This document shows, piece after piece, positions 1-6,649 of a stretch of 11,975 nucleotides of DNA (positions are counted from its first letter, which is position 1; every line of letters starts with the position of its first letter). The notes under the pieces were generated by a model. The model was not told the origin of the DNA, did not search any database, and saw only the letters and a program-made list of their open reading frames with translations. Source of the stretch: Candidatus Shapirobacteria bacterium (GTDB lineage: Bacteria > Patescibacteriota > Microgenomatia > UBA12405); assembly GCA_020056515.1 (NCBI GenBank), contig JAGVHP010000028.1:1-11975 (forward strand). Direction: 5' to 3'. Position numbers and translations under genes: made by a program.

Positions 1-810
1 AACAAACAAACCAGAGGTGTAGGGAAAGATTTTTGATAATTGGAAAAAATAGGGGGTAGTGCCAATAAACTGACGGGTGTAAAAAACCGAGGTAGCACCA
101 GTAGCAATGGCGGTTTCATAACTTATAGTTGAGAAAAAGCTTCTAAAATCAATCCAGTTGTATGGCGAAAACAAAACAAATAAATAAAGGGAGATCAAAA
201 GATAGGTGAAAAAATATAAAAGTTTCTTGGTAAATATGGCAGCTAAAAATAAGGGTAAGATAAAAAATATAGCTGTAATTTTGCTACTAAGGCCAATCCC
301 GGTAAAAAGAGCTGCCAAAATAAAATCGGGTAGTCGAGGATGATTAAAAATTTTTAGTGAATAATAAAGATTGGCTATGAAAACCAAACAAAGAATGCTT
401 TCGGTGGTGCCGAAATGCGCCAGTTGGATTAACCCCGGACTAAAAATTAAGAGAATTAAAAAAATAAAAGAAGAAGAGTTTTTTTTGAAAAGGGTCTGAC
501 CGATTTTGAAAGCAAAAAAAAGAAAAAGAAGGGAAAAGATGGCGGACCAAAAACGAAGAACCAGAACAGAGACTGAGAACAAAGGGTGGTCGCCGGTAAA
601 CGGAAAAAGGCTAAAGAAAGCCAGATATAAAGGAAATTGACCGTAAGCAAAAAAGTGAGGATTTAAATTTGTCAGTGACAGACCGGAAACGGCTGATGCC
701 ATATTGTTTTCATCGGGGTGAAAAAAATATCCCTGACCCCAATTGAGGCCAATGAAACGGGAAAGAAGGGTTAAAAGCATAACCACAACCAAGTACTTCT
801 TAGATGGCAT
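1..810 (-). CDS. GT-C membrane glycosyltransferase, GT39/ArnT-like (partial, C-terminus beyond left edge)
   Basis: I translated this frame by hand: 270 codons without a stop, running off the left edge. The product is highly hydrophobic. It has an N-terminal membrane segment (about residues 6-22), then a loop with HPDE at residues 31-34, followed by a series of further membrane helices. An acidic residue pair in the first extracytoplasmic loop, typically in an (H)PDE context, is the hallmark of GT-C polyprenyl-phosphate-sugar-dependent transferases (GT39/PMT and ArnT-like, RgtA/B/C/D-like). Such enzymes move a sugar from a lipid carrier onto protein, lipid or glycan at the outer face of the membrane. 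The ATG overlaps the 3' end of the upstream UbiA-like gene by 11 bp, so the two are co-transcribed and probably translationally coupled. No Shine-Dalgarno sequence is visible. The acceptor and the sugar cannot be told from sequence, and the C-terminal half is missing. Confidence 0.8.
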   Translation of the reverse strand, partial: MPSKKYLVVVMLLTLLSRFIGLNWGQGYFFHPDENNMASAVSGLSLTNLNPHFFAYGQFPLYLAFFSLFPFTGDHPLFSVSVLVLRFWSAIFSLLFLFFAFKIGQTLFKKNSSSFIFLILLIFSPGLIQLAHFGTTESILCLVFIANLYYSLKIFNHPRLPDFILAALFTGIGLSSKITAIFFILPLFLAAIFTKKLLYFFTYLLISLYLFVLFSPYNWIDFRSFFSTISYETAIATGATSVFYTRQFIGTTPYFFQLSKIFPYTSGLFV

Positions 811-1705
811 AGAGAATACTCATCATCATCAAACCCCAGGTGACAACCGAAAAAAGCAGAGGGATATCGGTGGTAACCATTCGTTCCGGTCTTTCCCCCT
901 CCTGCATCTCAAAGATTATTTGGCCGTAGCGCATAATACCAAAAATTACCGGCAATAAGGTGATCATATACCATTTTCTACCTAAGGCATCGGGGAAATT
1001 CTGTAGGAGAAACTGATGCAATGGTCCTTCAAAAATAATCGGTTCAGCCAAAAAAGTAAACATGGCATAACAAATCAGAGTCGCGACAGCAAACATGGTG
1101 ATATAAAAACTCAATAGGGATTTACTGTAGCCGGTCATAGCCTGACGAACGTGTTTGCCGGCATTGAAAATTTCACTGCGACGTTTGCCGCTGGCAATAA
1201 ACAGTGACAAAAAAATGACGGTTAACATGATCCAAACCGGAAGGTGGTAACCGGTAGCGACTTCTCCAGCAAAAGCCCGAAGAATAAAGAAAAAAGCGAT
1301 ACCGACGATATCAAGAATGGCCTTCTTTTTGAAGATAAAAGAATAAAGATACTGAAGAATGATAAAGAAAATGGCAAGCATCAGAAAAGCGGGGGTGATT
1401 TTGGCAGCAAAAGACAAACCTAAGATCAGTAAAATAAGAAGGGTGATGACAGCCGTTGGGGGAGATAAGTCCCCCCGAGCTAAAGGACGATATTTTTTAC
1501 TGGGGTGAAGACGGTCTTTATTAACATCAACCAGATCATTGAGAAGATAAGAGGAAGAAGAAAGAAGACAAAAACTGACAAAGGCAAAACTGCTCTGAAC
1601 AAAGGTAGCCTGATCAAAAAATTTACCATTGAGAATAGCGGCGGCAAACAAGGAAAAGTTTTTGATCCACTGGCTAGGACGGAGAGATTCAAGAAGGACT
1701 AACAC
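800..1705 (-). CDS. UbiA-family polyprenyl-phosphate phosphoribosyltransferase (DPPR synthase-like)
   Basis: A 301-aa integral membrane protein of the UbiA superfamily. The N-terminus has RPSQWIKN (residues 9-16). The first aspartate-rich motif is NDLVDVNKDR (56-65), followed by HPSKKYRPLARG (67-78). This combination is typical of the subgroup containing mycobacterial decaprenyl-phosphate 5-phosphoribosyltransferase, which makes polyprenyl-phosphoryl-phosphoribose from PRPP. The C-terminal part also fits that subgroup: a PVIFGIMRY stretch, then a GERPE loop and a final helix. About eight or nine membrane helices are expected. The start is GTG at 1703-1705, 2 bp after the stop of the 106-aa gene, and is supported by the conserved motif beginning at residue 9. 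Its position directly before a GT-C transferase suggests that it supplies a lipid-linked pentose donor. Another prenyl acceptor or sugar remains possible, and no epimerase genes (DprE1/DprE2) are in view. Confidence 0.85.
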   Translation of the reverse strand: MLVLLESLRPSQWIKNFSLFAAAILNGKFFDQATFVQSSFAFVSFCLLSSSSYLLNDLVDVNKDRLHPSKKYRPLARGDLSPPTAVITLLILLILGLSFAAKITPAFLMLAIFFIILQYLYSFIFKKKAILDIVGIAFFFILRAFAGEVATGYHLPVWIMLTVIFLSLFIASGKRRSEIFNAGKHVRQAMTGYSKSLLSFYITMFAVATLICYAMFTFLAEPIIFEGPLHQFLLQNFPDALGRKWYMITLLPVIFGIMRYGQIIFEMQEGERPERMVTTDIPLLFSVVTWGLMMMSILYAI

Positions 1706-1707
1706 AA

Positions 1708-2028
1708 CTACAATAATATCAAAAAGCCCAATAGAGTGACAATACCACCCAAGAGGGTTAGGGCCTGGAAAGGAAAATTAAAACCGGCCAGAGGAAGAAG
1801 GATTCGGGTGGGGGATGGTCCGTTATCTTTGGACAGGGAGACGGTAGAAAAGGGAGAGGGGTTGGTAATCTCAATTGTCGGAGTAATAGAAATTATCGGA
1901 GGGGAAACTTTGATAGGAGCGGAAACTGGTTGATGATTGTTCTGATTAATCTTTCTTAAATAGATACTGCCAATAAAAGAAAGAAATAAAAATATTACGG
2001 AAAATATTACATAATATCTATTTTTCAT
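1708..2028 (-). CDS. small bitopic membrane protein with LPLAG-type C-terminal signal
   Basis: A 106-aa protein I do not recognise by family. Residues about 5-24 form a hydrophobic N-terminal segment behind MKNR. Residues 30-75 are rich in Pro, Ser, Thr and Ile and look like an extended extracytoplasmic linker. LPLAG occurs at 78-82 and is followed by a second hydrophobic segment (about 84-106) that ends the protein with almost no charged tail. The layout, signal or anchor, Pro/Ser/Thr stalk, short LPxxG-like motif, terminal helix, resembles a cell-wall sorting signal, and the neighbouring 420-aa protein ends in a similar way. It overlaps that gene by 11 bp and is followed after 2 bp by the UbiA-like gene, so it lies inside the envelope operon. 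A membrane-spanning spacer or surface stalk is likely; no catalytic function is suggested. Confidence 0.65.
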   Translation of the reverse strand: MKNRYYVIFSVIFLFLSFIGSIYLRKINQNNHQPVSAPIKVSPPIISITPTIEITNPSPFSTVSLSKDNGPSPTRILLPLAGFNFPFQALTLLGGIVTLLGFLILL

Positions 2029-3280
2029 TTTTCTGGTAATAAAACAGGGAGAGGATCAGGGCAAAAATAGAAAATACTACCAGCATAAGTCCCGGAAGAA
2101 TAGAGCCGGAAACTGGGACGCCTGATTTGGTGGATGGTTTGCTGGTACGAATAGTGGGGATGGGACTAGGAAGATCGGTGGGCAGGGGGGTCGCCGTCAC
2201 TGTAGCTTTGGCGGCTAAAGTAGCTGAAGGGGTGGCAGTAAATGAAAGCGGATCGCTGTTACTGGCAGCTTCGACCACAAAGTTACGTTTAAGGGTTTTT
2301 AGTAAACCGGCAGCATCCTGGTAGCTAACAGTCAGGGTGTGGGGACCGGGAGATAGGTTGTCGGGAGGCGACCAGTTCCAGGAACCGTCGCGGGTAGTAA
2401 TGACACTATCTTCATAGACCGGAGAAGATTCAAGTTTGATTTGAAGCTGAGAAGAGGCCGGTCCGACACCAAAAATGTCGGGACGAAGAGTGTGAATATT
2501 TTCAGCTTCGGCGGGGTTTTTTACCTCCAATTTAATATCGGCAGGAGAAGATGGACGGGTAGGCAGCAAACCCGGATCCGATAGGGACGGGGCAGAAAGA
2601 TAATTTTGACCGATAACGATATCAGGAATGGGGTCATTTTGAGAGGTGGTGTGGCTAATCTGAGTCAGGGCACCATCGGGAGAATAAATTACTAAATCTT
2701 CAGGAACAGAGGGTGGGGGGGAGAACCAAGAATTTCTGGACTCGGTAAAACTATTAGCCAGAGAAATATGCCATTGACCGCCGGAATCGGTGATAGCTGA
2801 AAGAGGCAAGGCGCCACTGACAATTAGGTAGATAATAGTGTTGGGGCTGGGGGTGGAATCGGCTTTGATAATTTTCCCCCAGGCCAAATTGGAAGTCGGT
2901 GCTTCCAGGGCCGGTTTAGCTCCGGTTTTGACCTTGTAATCGGGAAGTTTATAAATCTTCTCCCCGGAGGAAATTGAATAAAGGTAATCGGTACCGGGAT
3001 TTAAATTATCTACCCGAAAATAATGGGTGAGAGATGATTCCTGAAAATTGGGAAGACGGCGGGAGTTTATCTCCAGCAGGGAAATACAAGGCAAAGAGGT
3101 GGTAAAAGAGAGATCAAGTGAGTGGTGAGTGAGATTGGTAATCTGAACGCCGGCGGGGAGACAAGAACCCGAAGCTTTGGAGAAAAGGGTGGTTTTAGAA
3201 AGAGATAATTTTATTCCCAAAAATAGAATGACCAGAAGCAGGAGAAGGCCGACTATGGATGGAATATGTTTTTCTTTCAT
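2018..3280 (-). CDS. signal-anchored surface protein with FnIII-like and Ig-like domains, Pro/Thr stalk and C-terminal anchor
   Basis: A 420-aa protein with a hydrophobic N-terminal signal/anchor (about 8-27). Residues 42-119 resemble a fibronectin type III fold (ITNLTHHSLDLSF at the start, a VDNLNPGTDYLYSI strand pair later). Residues 131-224 look like a carboxypeptidase-regulatory or Cna-B-like sandwich (AITDSGGQWHISL). Residues about 248-336 look like an Ig-like domain (GSWNWSPPDNLSPGPHTLTV). A Thr/Pro/Ser-rich stalk runs from 340 to 386, VPVSG is at 388-392, a membrane helix at about 394-413, and a short charged tail YYQKNEK follows. This is the architecture of an extracytoplasmic adhesin or stalk protein, not an enzyme. 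The start overlaps the upstream 71-aa gene by 4 bp (ATGA). Its place just after pilN/pilO-like genes suggests a pilus- or envelope-associated role. The domain names rest on pattern only. Confidence 0.75.
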   Translation of the reverse strand: MKEKHIPSIVGLLLLLVILFLGIKLSLSKTTLFSKASGSCLPAGVQITNLTHHSLDLSFTTSLPCISLLEINSRRLPNFQESSLTHYFRVDNLNPGTDYLYSISSGEKIYKLPDYKVKTGAKPALEAPTSNLAWGKIIKADSTPSPNTIIYLIVSGALPLSAITDSGGQWHISLANSFTESRNSWFSPPPSVPEDLVIYSPDGALTQISHTTSQNDPIPDIVIGQNYLSAPSLSDPGLLPTRPSSPADIKLEVKNPAEAENIHTLRPDIFGVGPASSQLQIKLESSPVYEDSVITTRDGSWNWSPPDNLSPGPHTLTVSYQDAAGLLKTLKRNFVVEAASNSDPLSFTATPSATLAAKATVTATPLPTDLPSPIPTIRTSKPSTKSGVPVSGSILPGLMLVVFSIFALILSLFYYQKNEK

Positions 3281-3492
3281 GGAGTAGGTAAAAATTCCTG
3301 ACGCTTCTCAATAAGATCGAGAATGGTCAGGTCGAGATTGGGGTCGATGGGAATAATTAAATTGCTTTTTTTGGCCTCGACAGTAGCTTTCATTAAAGAA
3401 TCGTAGCTTTTTTGAACGATTAATACAAAAATGGCTAAAAATGTGGTAATAGCCAGCATCAGAAAATAACGGGAATATTTATTTTTTTTCAC
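3277..3492 (-). CDS. 71-aa single-pass membrane protein of the pil-like cluster
   Basis: A short basic N-terminus (MKKNKYSR) is followed by one membrane helix (about 9-26) and a soluble tail containing IPIDPNLDLTILDLIEKR (47-64). The tail looks like a short amphipathic interaction segment. The start is GTG at 3490-3492, preceded by GGAGAG about 9 nt upstream, one of the clearest Shine-Dalgarno-like sequences in the window. It overlaps pilO-like by 14 bp and the surface-protein gene by 4 bp. Its location after pilN/pilO is where PilP would sit in canonical type IV pilus operons. It lacks the PilP length and lipobox, however, so I do not call it PilP. Probably an accessory membrane subunit; function unknown. 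Confidence 0.65.
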   Translation of the reverse strand: MKKNKYSRYFLMLAITTFLAIFVLIVQKSYDSLMKATVEAKKSNLIIPIDPNLDLTILDLIEKRQEFLPTP

Positions 3493-4090
3493 GGACCTGA
3501 TCTCTCCAATAATAAATATTTAAGGGTAAGTTGAGAGTTACTTGGCGGGAACCGGTAGATTCCTTGTCAACTGAAAAACCAAGGTTGGGGATTTCCAGAA
3601 GCCGGCGGTTTTGAAGAAGGGCAGCAATAAGATTAATGCCGGAAGTAAAAGAGGAGGCGGTAGCGATGGAAGTGGAAAAATACTGGCCGGCCTTTATTTG
3701 AAAATCCAGTTTGCCAACCTCGAGAAGCTGCTGGGTGAGAAGTCCCTCGATTTGACTGGTAGCTTGAGAAAAACGGGGAAGAACCGGGAGACAGGATTCG
3801 ACTACGGAGTATCTTTCCTGGACTTGGGAAAAAAGGTCCTGGGCCAGAATAACTGACGAAATTTTCTTTTTCATTTCTTTAGAGAGAAGTTCTTTGGATT
3901 TGATCTCACCAATAAGAGCCGAGATAGTGAGAACGGTGGGGCGGATGGCAAAGAAAAGAAAAAAGGAAATGAGAATAAAGGTGGCAGCTAGTTCGACGGT
4001 TTCCCGGATTTTACGGCTTTCTTGGTTCTTTTTGATATAGTCAAAAAGCGGGGTTAATTTAGAGCTGAGCTCCAATTTTGGGTTTGTCAT
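3479..4090 (-). CDS. pilO: PilO-like type IV pilus inner-membrane platform protein
   Basis: A 203-aa protein with a cytoplasmic N-terminal part (1-32, charged), one membrane helix (about 34-56), and a helical, coiled-coil-prone stretch (about 60-97) holding EIKSKELLSKEMKKK. A C-terminal domain (about 105-200) ends in a beta-rich TLNLPLNIYYW strand. One membrane pass, coiled coil and ferredoxin-like C-terminal domain is the PilO plan; PilO pairs with PilN to align the pilus machinery across the membrane. Sequence identity to proteobacterial PilO is low by eye, and the call rests on architecture plus the adjacent PilN-like gene, whose 3' end overlaps this start by 32 bp. No Shine-Dalgarno is apparent; coupling by overlap is likely. 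The symbol denotes likeness, not proven orthology. Confidence 0.65.
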   Translation of the reverse strand: MTNPKLELSSKLTPLFDYIKKNQESRKIRETVELAATFILISFFLFFAIRPTVLTISALIGEIKSKELLSKEMKKKISSVILAQDLFSQVQERYSVVESCLPVLPRFSQATSQIEGLLTQQLLEVGKLDFQIKAGQYFSTSIATASSFTSGINLIAALLQNRRLLEIPNLGFSVDKESTGSRQVTLNLPLNIYYWRDQVREKK

Positions 4091-4649
4091 TTTTTTTAAA
4101 AGTTAATGAGATATCAACATAATATTTATTATCTTTGGCCTTTTTTTCAATCCGGCGAACATTGACAGAGTCAATATCAGGATTGAGGGTCAGATTAGTA
4201 ATAAAAGAGATTATTGAATCCTCCTGATAGGTATAGAGGCTTAGAACCGAAGTGAGGCGGGTGGGATCAGTTTCGCTTTGACCTAAATTGAAGTTTTGGA
4301 AGAATATTCCTGCCGGAACAGTATTGACCAAACTTTTGATAGTATTGGGATAATCCGGTTGCTTTTGATAAAAAGTACTAATGAATTTGAGGCGGGTCTG
4401 GAGGGAAGAGAATTCTTTTTCAAAATCGGCAGTACTGCCAAGAATGGCTTTTTGCTGACGGAGAACTTCCGATAAATCTGAGTTTTTTCGGTCAAGCCAA
4501 AAACGGGAAAGGAAGGCGCTAATAACGATAAGTTCAGTGAAAACAATGATAAATCGGCCAACAGTGGTCAGCCAGCGAAGAAGACGGGCCAATGGGGTAT
4601 TTTGATTGGCCTCATTGGGTAGGAGGGAAAGTTCTTTTTTCCCGGGCAT
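4059..4649 (-). CDS. pilN: PilN-like type IV pilus assembly protein
   Basis: A 196-aa protein. It begins with a short cytoplasmic leader containing LSLLPNE (7-13), the kind of LLP motif by which PilN binds PilM. A membrane segment follows (about 32-52, ending SRFWLDRK), then a helical coiled-coil region (55-95). The C-terminal domain (about 100-190) has TVPAGIFFQNFNL (110-122) and ends in a YYVDISLTFK strand, as in fimbrial assembly (PilN) domains. It starts 21 bp downstream of murJ. That spacer is very AT-rich and contains TATATAAA directly before the ATG, so a weak internal promoter cannot be excluded, though no -35 box is seen. PilM, its usual cytoplasmic partner, is not in the window and is presumably encoded elsewhere. 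It overlaps pilO-like by 32 bp. Confidence 0.75.
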   Translation of the reverse strand: MPGKKELSLLPNEANQNTPLARLLRWLTTVGRFIIVFTELIVISAFLSRFWLDRKNSDLSEVLRQQKAILGSTADFEKEFSSLQTRLKFISTFYQKQPDYPNTIKSLVNTVPAGIFFQNFNLGQSETDPTRLTSVLSLYTYQEDSIISFITNLTLNPDIDSVNVRRIEKKAKDNKYYVDISLTFKKNDKPKIGAQL

Positions 4650-4670
4650 AGTTTATATAAAGAGTATAAG

Positions 4671-6284
4671 CTATCGGGCGGTGAAAATGGAAGAAATCCT
4701 CCGAAACAGAGAACCAAACTCGGAAAGTTCCTTGATTTTGAAAACCCAAGACAAGAAAATGTAGGAAAAAAGACCAGTAAAACTAGATATAACTAAAACC
4801 AGAGCCACCTGAAAAGTGTGGGCAGTGTCAAAAACAAAAACATCAAAAGCCTTTAGGAAAAACCAACTAACGAATCCGGAAATAACAGAGACAAATAGAA
4901 TTTGGAAGAGGCGGGAAAAGGTAGATCCCCAACCAAGGCCATCGACCCGACGAATAAAAACAAAAAATAGACCGAAACATTGAACCAGATTACCAATGGA
5001 GGCGGAAACGGCCAGTCCCAAAATCCCCCAGTCGGTGAAATTGATAAAAAAATAGCTGGACAGAACATTGAAAAACAAAGAAAAAGCAGAAATCCTTAGG
5101 GGGGTTTTGGTGTCGTGAAGAGCGTAAAAAGAACGAACCAATATTTGAACGATAGCCTGGGCTACAATGGCTGGAGTAAGATAGGCCAGAGCTTTGGCGG
5201 TTAACAGGGTGGCACTCCAGGGAAATTGTTTGGCACCAAAGGCTAAACGTACTATAGCCACCCGGTTAACTAAAATCAGAGCAGTAACCGGCAGAGCCAA
5301 AAATAAACTTCTAAGAATGGTTTTTTTAACAGTGTCCCGAAAAGTTTCCAGTTCGTTTTGGGCAATATTTTTCGACAAAATAGGTAGAGAAGCCTGACCG
5401 ATGGTGGTACTAAAAATCCGACTGGGTAAATACATTAGCTGAAGAGAGAGATTGAGAAGAGAAAGAGAGCCGGCGGCTAAGGTTGAGGCAAAAAAGAGGG
5501 TAACGGTATTTTCGATTTCCCCCAAACCCAAAGATAGGGACCGGGGAAGCATGAGATGAAAAATTTCCTTAACTCCGGAATGACGAAAGTCGGCAACAGG
5601 AAGATAGGTAAACCCGTGGCGATAGAGGAGAGGGATTTGGATGGCCAGATGGAAAAAAGCCCCAACCACAGCTCCGTAGACCGGACCATAAATTCCAAAG
5701 GCGGGAACCAGAGTAAAGATAGAAAGAATAATAAAGATGTTGTAGACAATCGGAGCCAGAGCCGGGATTAAAAAATTTTGCTTGACCTGAAGAATTCCGG
5801 TAGCAAAATTACTTAACAGAAAAAATATTTGGGCAATTAAAAGAATCCGGGTCATGTTGACCATCAGATCAACCTGATAGCTATTAAATCCTTTGGCAAT
5901 AAGTTCGGAGAGGGGGCGGGTGAAAATCAGGACGATGATTGAAGCGATTAGAAAAACCATAAAAAGAAGATTGATAACCGAGGAAGCTAAACGATGGGCT
6001 TCCTGGGGTTTTTTGTGCAGGTAACTACTGAATACCGGGATAAAGGAGGCCGACAGGGCGCCGGTAACCAATAATTTGAAGATTAAATCAGGGAGACGGA
6101 AGGCAGCATTGTAGGCATCAAGATCTAAAACACAGCATTGAAAAAAACGGGCATAGAGAAAACGACTGCGAAGAAATCCGAGAATGGCTGACAATCCAAA
6201 AGTAACAGCTAAAATTAATGAGGCGGAGCTGATGGAGGATTGAGGACGGGAAAGAAGACCTTTGATTTTGGACCAAGACAACAT
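4671..6284 (-). CDS. murJ: lipid II flippase MurJ (MviN family)
   Basis: A 537-aa polytopic protein, close to the usual 500-550 aa with about 14 membrane helices. It moves lipid II, the lipid-linked peptidoglycan precursor, from the inner to the outer face of the cytoplasmic membrane. Family signatures are plain: GFLRSRFLYARFF (36-48), DAYNAAFRLPDLIFKLLVTG (56-75) and ALSASFIPVF (76-85). The arginines at 39, 41 and 63 lie where the cavity arginines of MurJ are expected. The MOP-type repeat is seen again around LPRSLSLGLGEIENTV. It is the first gene of the large minus-strand envelope operon. A TATAAT box lies 7 nt before the ATG, pointing to a leaderless mRNA, and it is divergent from rpsT. 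No truncation or frameshift is visible. Confidence 0.95.
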   Translation of the reverse strand: MLSWSKIKGLLSRPQSSISSASLILAVTFGLSAILGFLRSRFLYARFFQCCVLDLDAYNAAFRLPDLIFKLLVTGALSASFIPVFSSYLHKKPQEAHRLASSVINLLFMVFLIASIIVLIFTRPLSELIAKGFNSYQVDLMVNMTRILLIAQIFFLLSNFATGILQVKQNFLIPALAPIVYNIFIILSIFTLVPAFGIYGPVYGAVVGAFFHLAIQIPLLYRHGFTYLPVADFRHSGVKEIFHLMLPRSLSLGLGEIENTVTLFFASTLAAGSLSLLNLSLQLMYLPSRIFSTTIGQASLPILSKNIAQNELETFRDTVKKTILRSLFLALPVTALILVNRVAIVRLAFGAKQFPWSATLLTAKALAYLTPAIVAQAIVQILVRSFYALHDTKTPLRISAFSLFFNVLSSYFFINFTDWGILGLAVSASIGNLVQCFGLFFVFIRRVDGLGWGSTFSRLFQILFVSVISGFVSWFFLKAFDVFVFDTAHTFQVALVLVISSFTGLFSYIFLSWVFKIKELSEFGSLFRRISSIFTAR

Positions 6285-6297
6285 GATTCATATTATA
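6285..6297 (-). promoter_or_regulatory. murJ -10 promoter element (leaderless)
   Basis: On the minus strand a perfect TATAAT (6292-6297) is followed by 7 nt (ATGAATC) and then the murJ ATG. A transcription start 6-8 nt after the -10 box would fall on or next to the start codon, giving a leaderless message. No good -35 hexamer is found at 16-18 bp spacing, and no Shine-Dalgarno precedes the ATG. Confidence 0.6.
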
Positions 6298-6301
6298 GCT
6301 G

Positions 6302-6330
6302 TTGTAAAGTACAAAACATTGGGCTAAAAT
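6302..6330 (+). promoter_or_regulatory. rpsT promoter, TTGTAA-17-TAAAAT (leaderless)
   Basis: A -35-like TTGTAA (6302-6307) is separated by exactly 17 bp from TAAAAT (6325-6330). Only 7 nt lie between the -10 box and the rpsT ATG at 6338, again implying a leaderless transcript. The element is interleaved with the divergent murJ promoter, so the two large operons may compete for polymerase. Confidence 0.65.
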
Positions 6331-6337
6331 ATCACCT

Positions 6338-6646
6338 ATGCCAATTTCATTGTCAGCTAAAAAATCATTGCGAAAATCGATTAAAAATAGAAAAGTCAAT
6401 TCTAAATTTAGAGATAAAGTCAAATCGACGATTAAAAAGTATCTGCTGAAACCCAATGAAGCGGGTTTAAAAGAAGTATTTTCGATGTTGGACAAGGCCA
6501 AGAAAAACTACGTCTATCATCAAAACAAAGTATCCCGGTTGAAATCGAGGATGAGTAAAAGATTGGTAAAAAAAGATATCGTGTCTGAGAAAAAGATAGT
6601 AAAACCCGCCGCCGCTAGAGCTTTGGCAGGCAAGAAGGTAAAATAA
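6338..6646 (+). CDS. rpsT: small ribosomal subunit protein bS20
   Basis: A 102-aa, strongly basic protein that binds 16S rRNA in the 30S body. It has the bS20 pattern: MPxxxSAKKSLRKSIKNRKVN at the N-terminus, a Lys/Arg-rich helix to KVKSTIKKYL, then FSMLDKAKKNYVYHQNKVSRLKSRMSK-type residues (around 48-74), matching the conserved LDKA...NKA.R.KSRL signature. Family members are usually about 85-95 aa. Here a Lys/Ala/Val-rich tail after residue 75 (ending ALAGKKVK) is added. The ATG is fixed by the conserved MPxxxSA start and lies 7 nt after a promoter -10 box. It is the first gene of an rpsT-metG-tatD operon, with metG starting 3 bp after the stop. Confidence 0.93.
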   Translation: MPISLSAKKSLRKSIKNRKVNSKFRDKVKSTIKKYLLKPNEAGLKEVFSMLDKAKKNYVYHQNKVSRLKSRMSKRLVKKDIVSEKKIVKPAAARALAGKKVK

Positions 6647-6649
6647 GGT

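Noticed and set aside
456..650. Minus-strand 64-aa frame rich in Phe and Leu
   Set aside because: It is out of frame with, and inside, the continuous 270-codon GT-C reading that carries HPDE; its composition comes from the AT-rich membrane-protein DNA.
3277..3492. 71-aa protein as PilP
   Set aside because: Position fits, but it is far too short and lacks the lipobox and the beta domain of PilP.
4650..4670. Promoter for pilN within the murJ-pilN spacer (TATACT and TATATA)
   Set aside because: No -35 hexamer at suitable spacing, and the spacer is simply AT-rich; noted only under pilN.
6118..6501. 127-aa minus-strand frame across the murJ-rpsT spacer
   Set aside because: It overlaps the conserved coding of both murJ and rpsT in other frames and shows no protein-like motifs.
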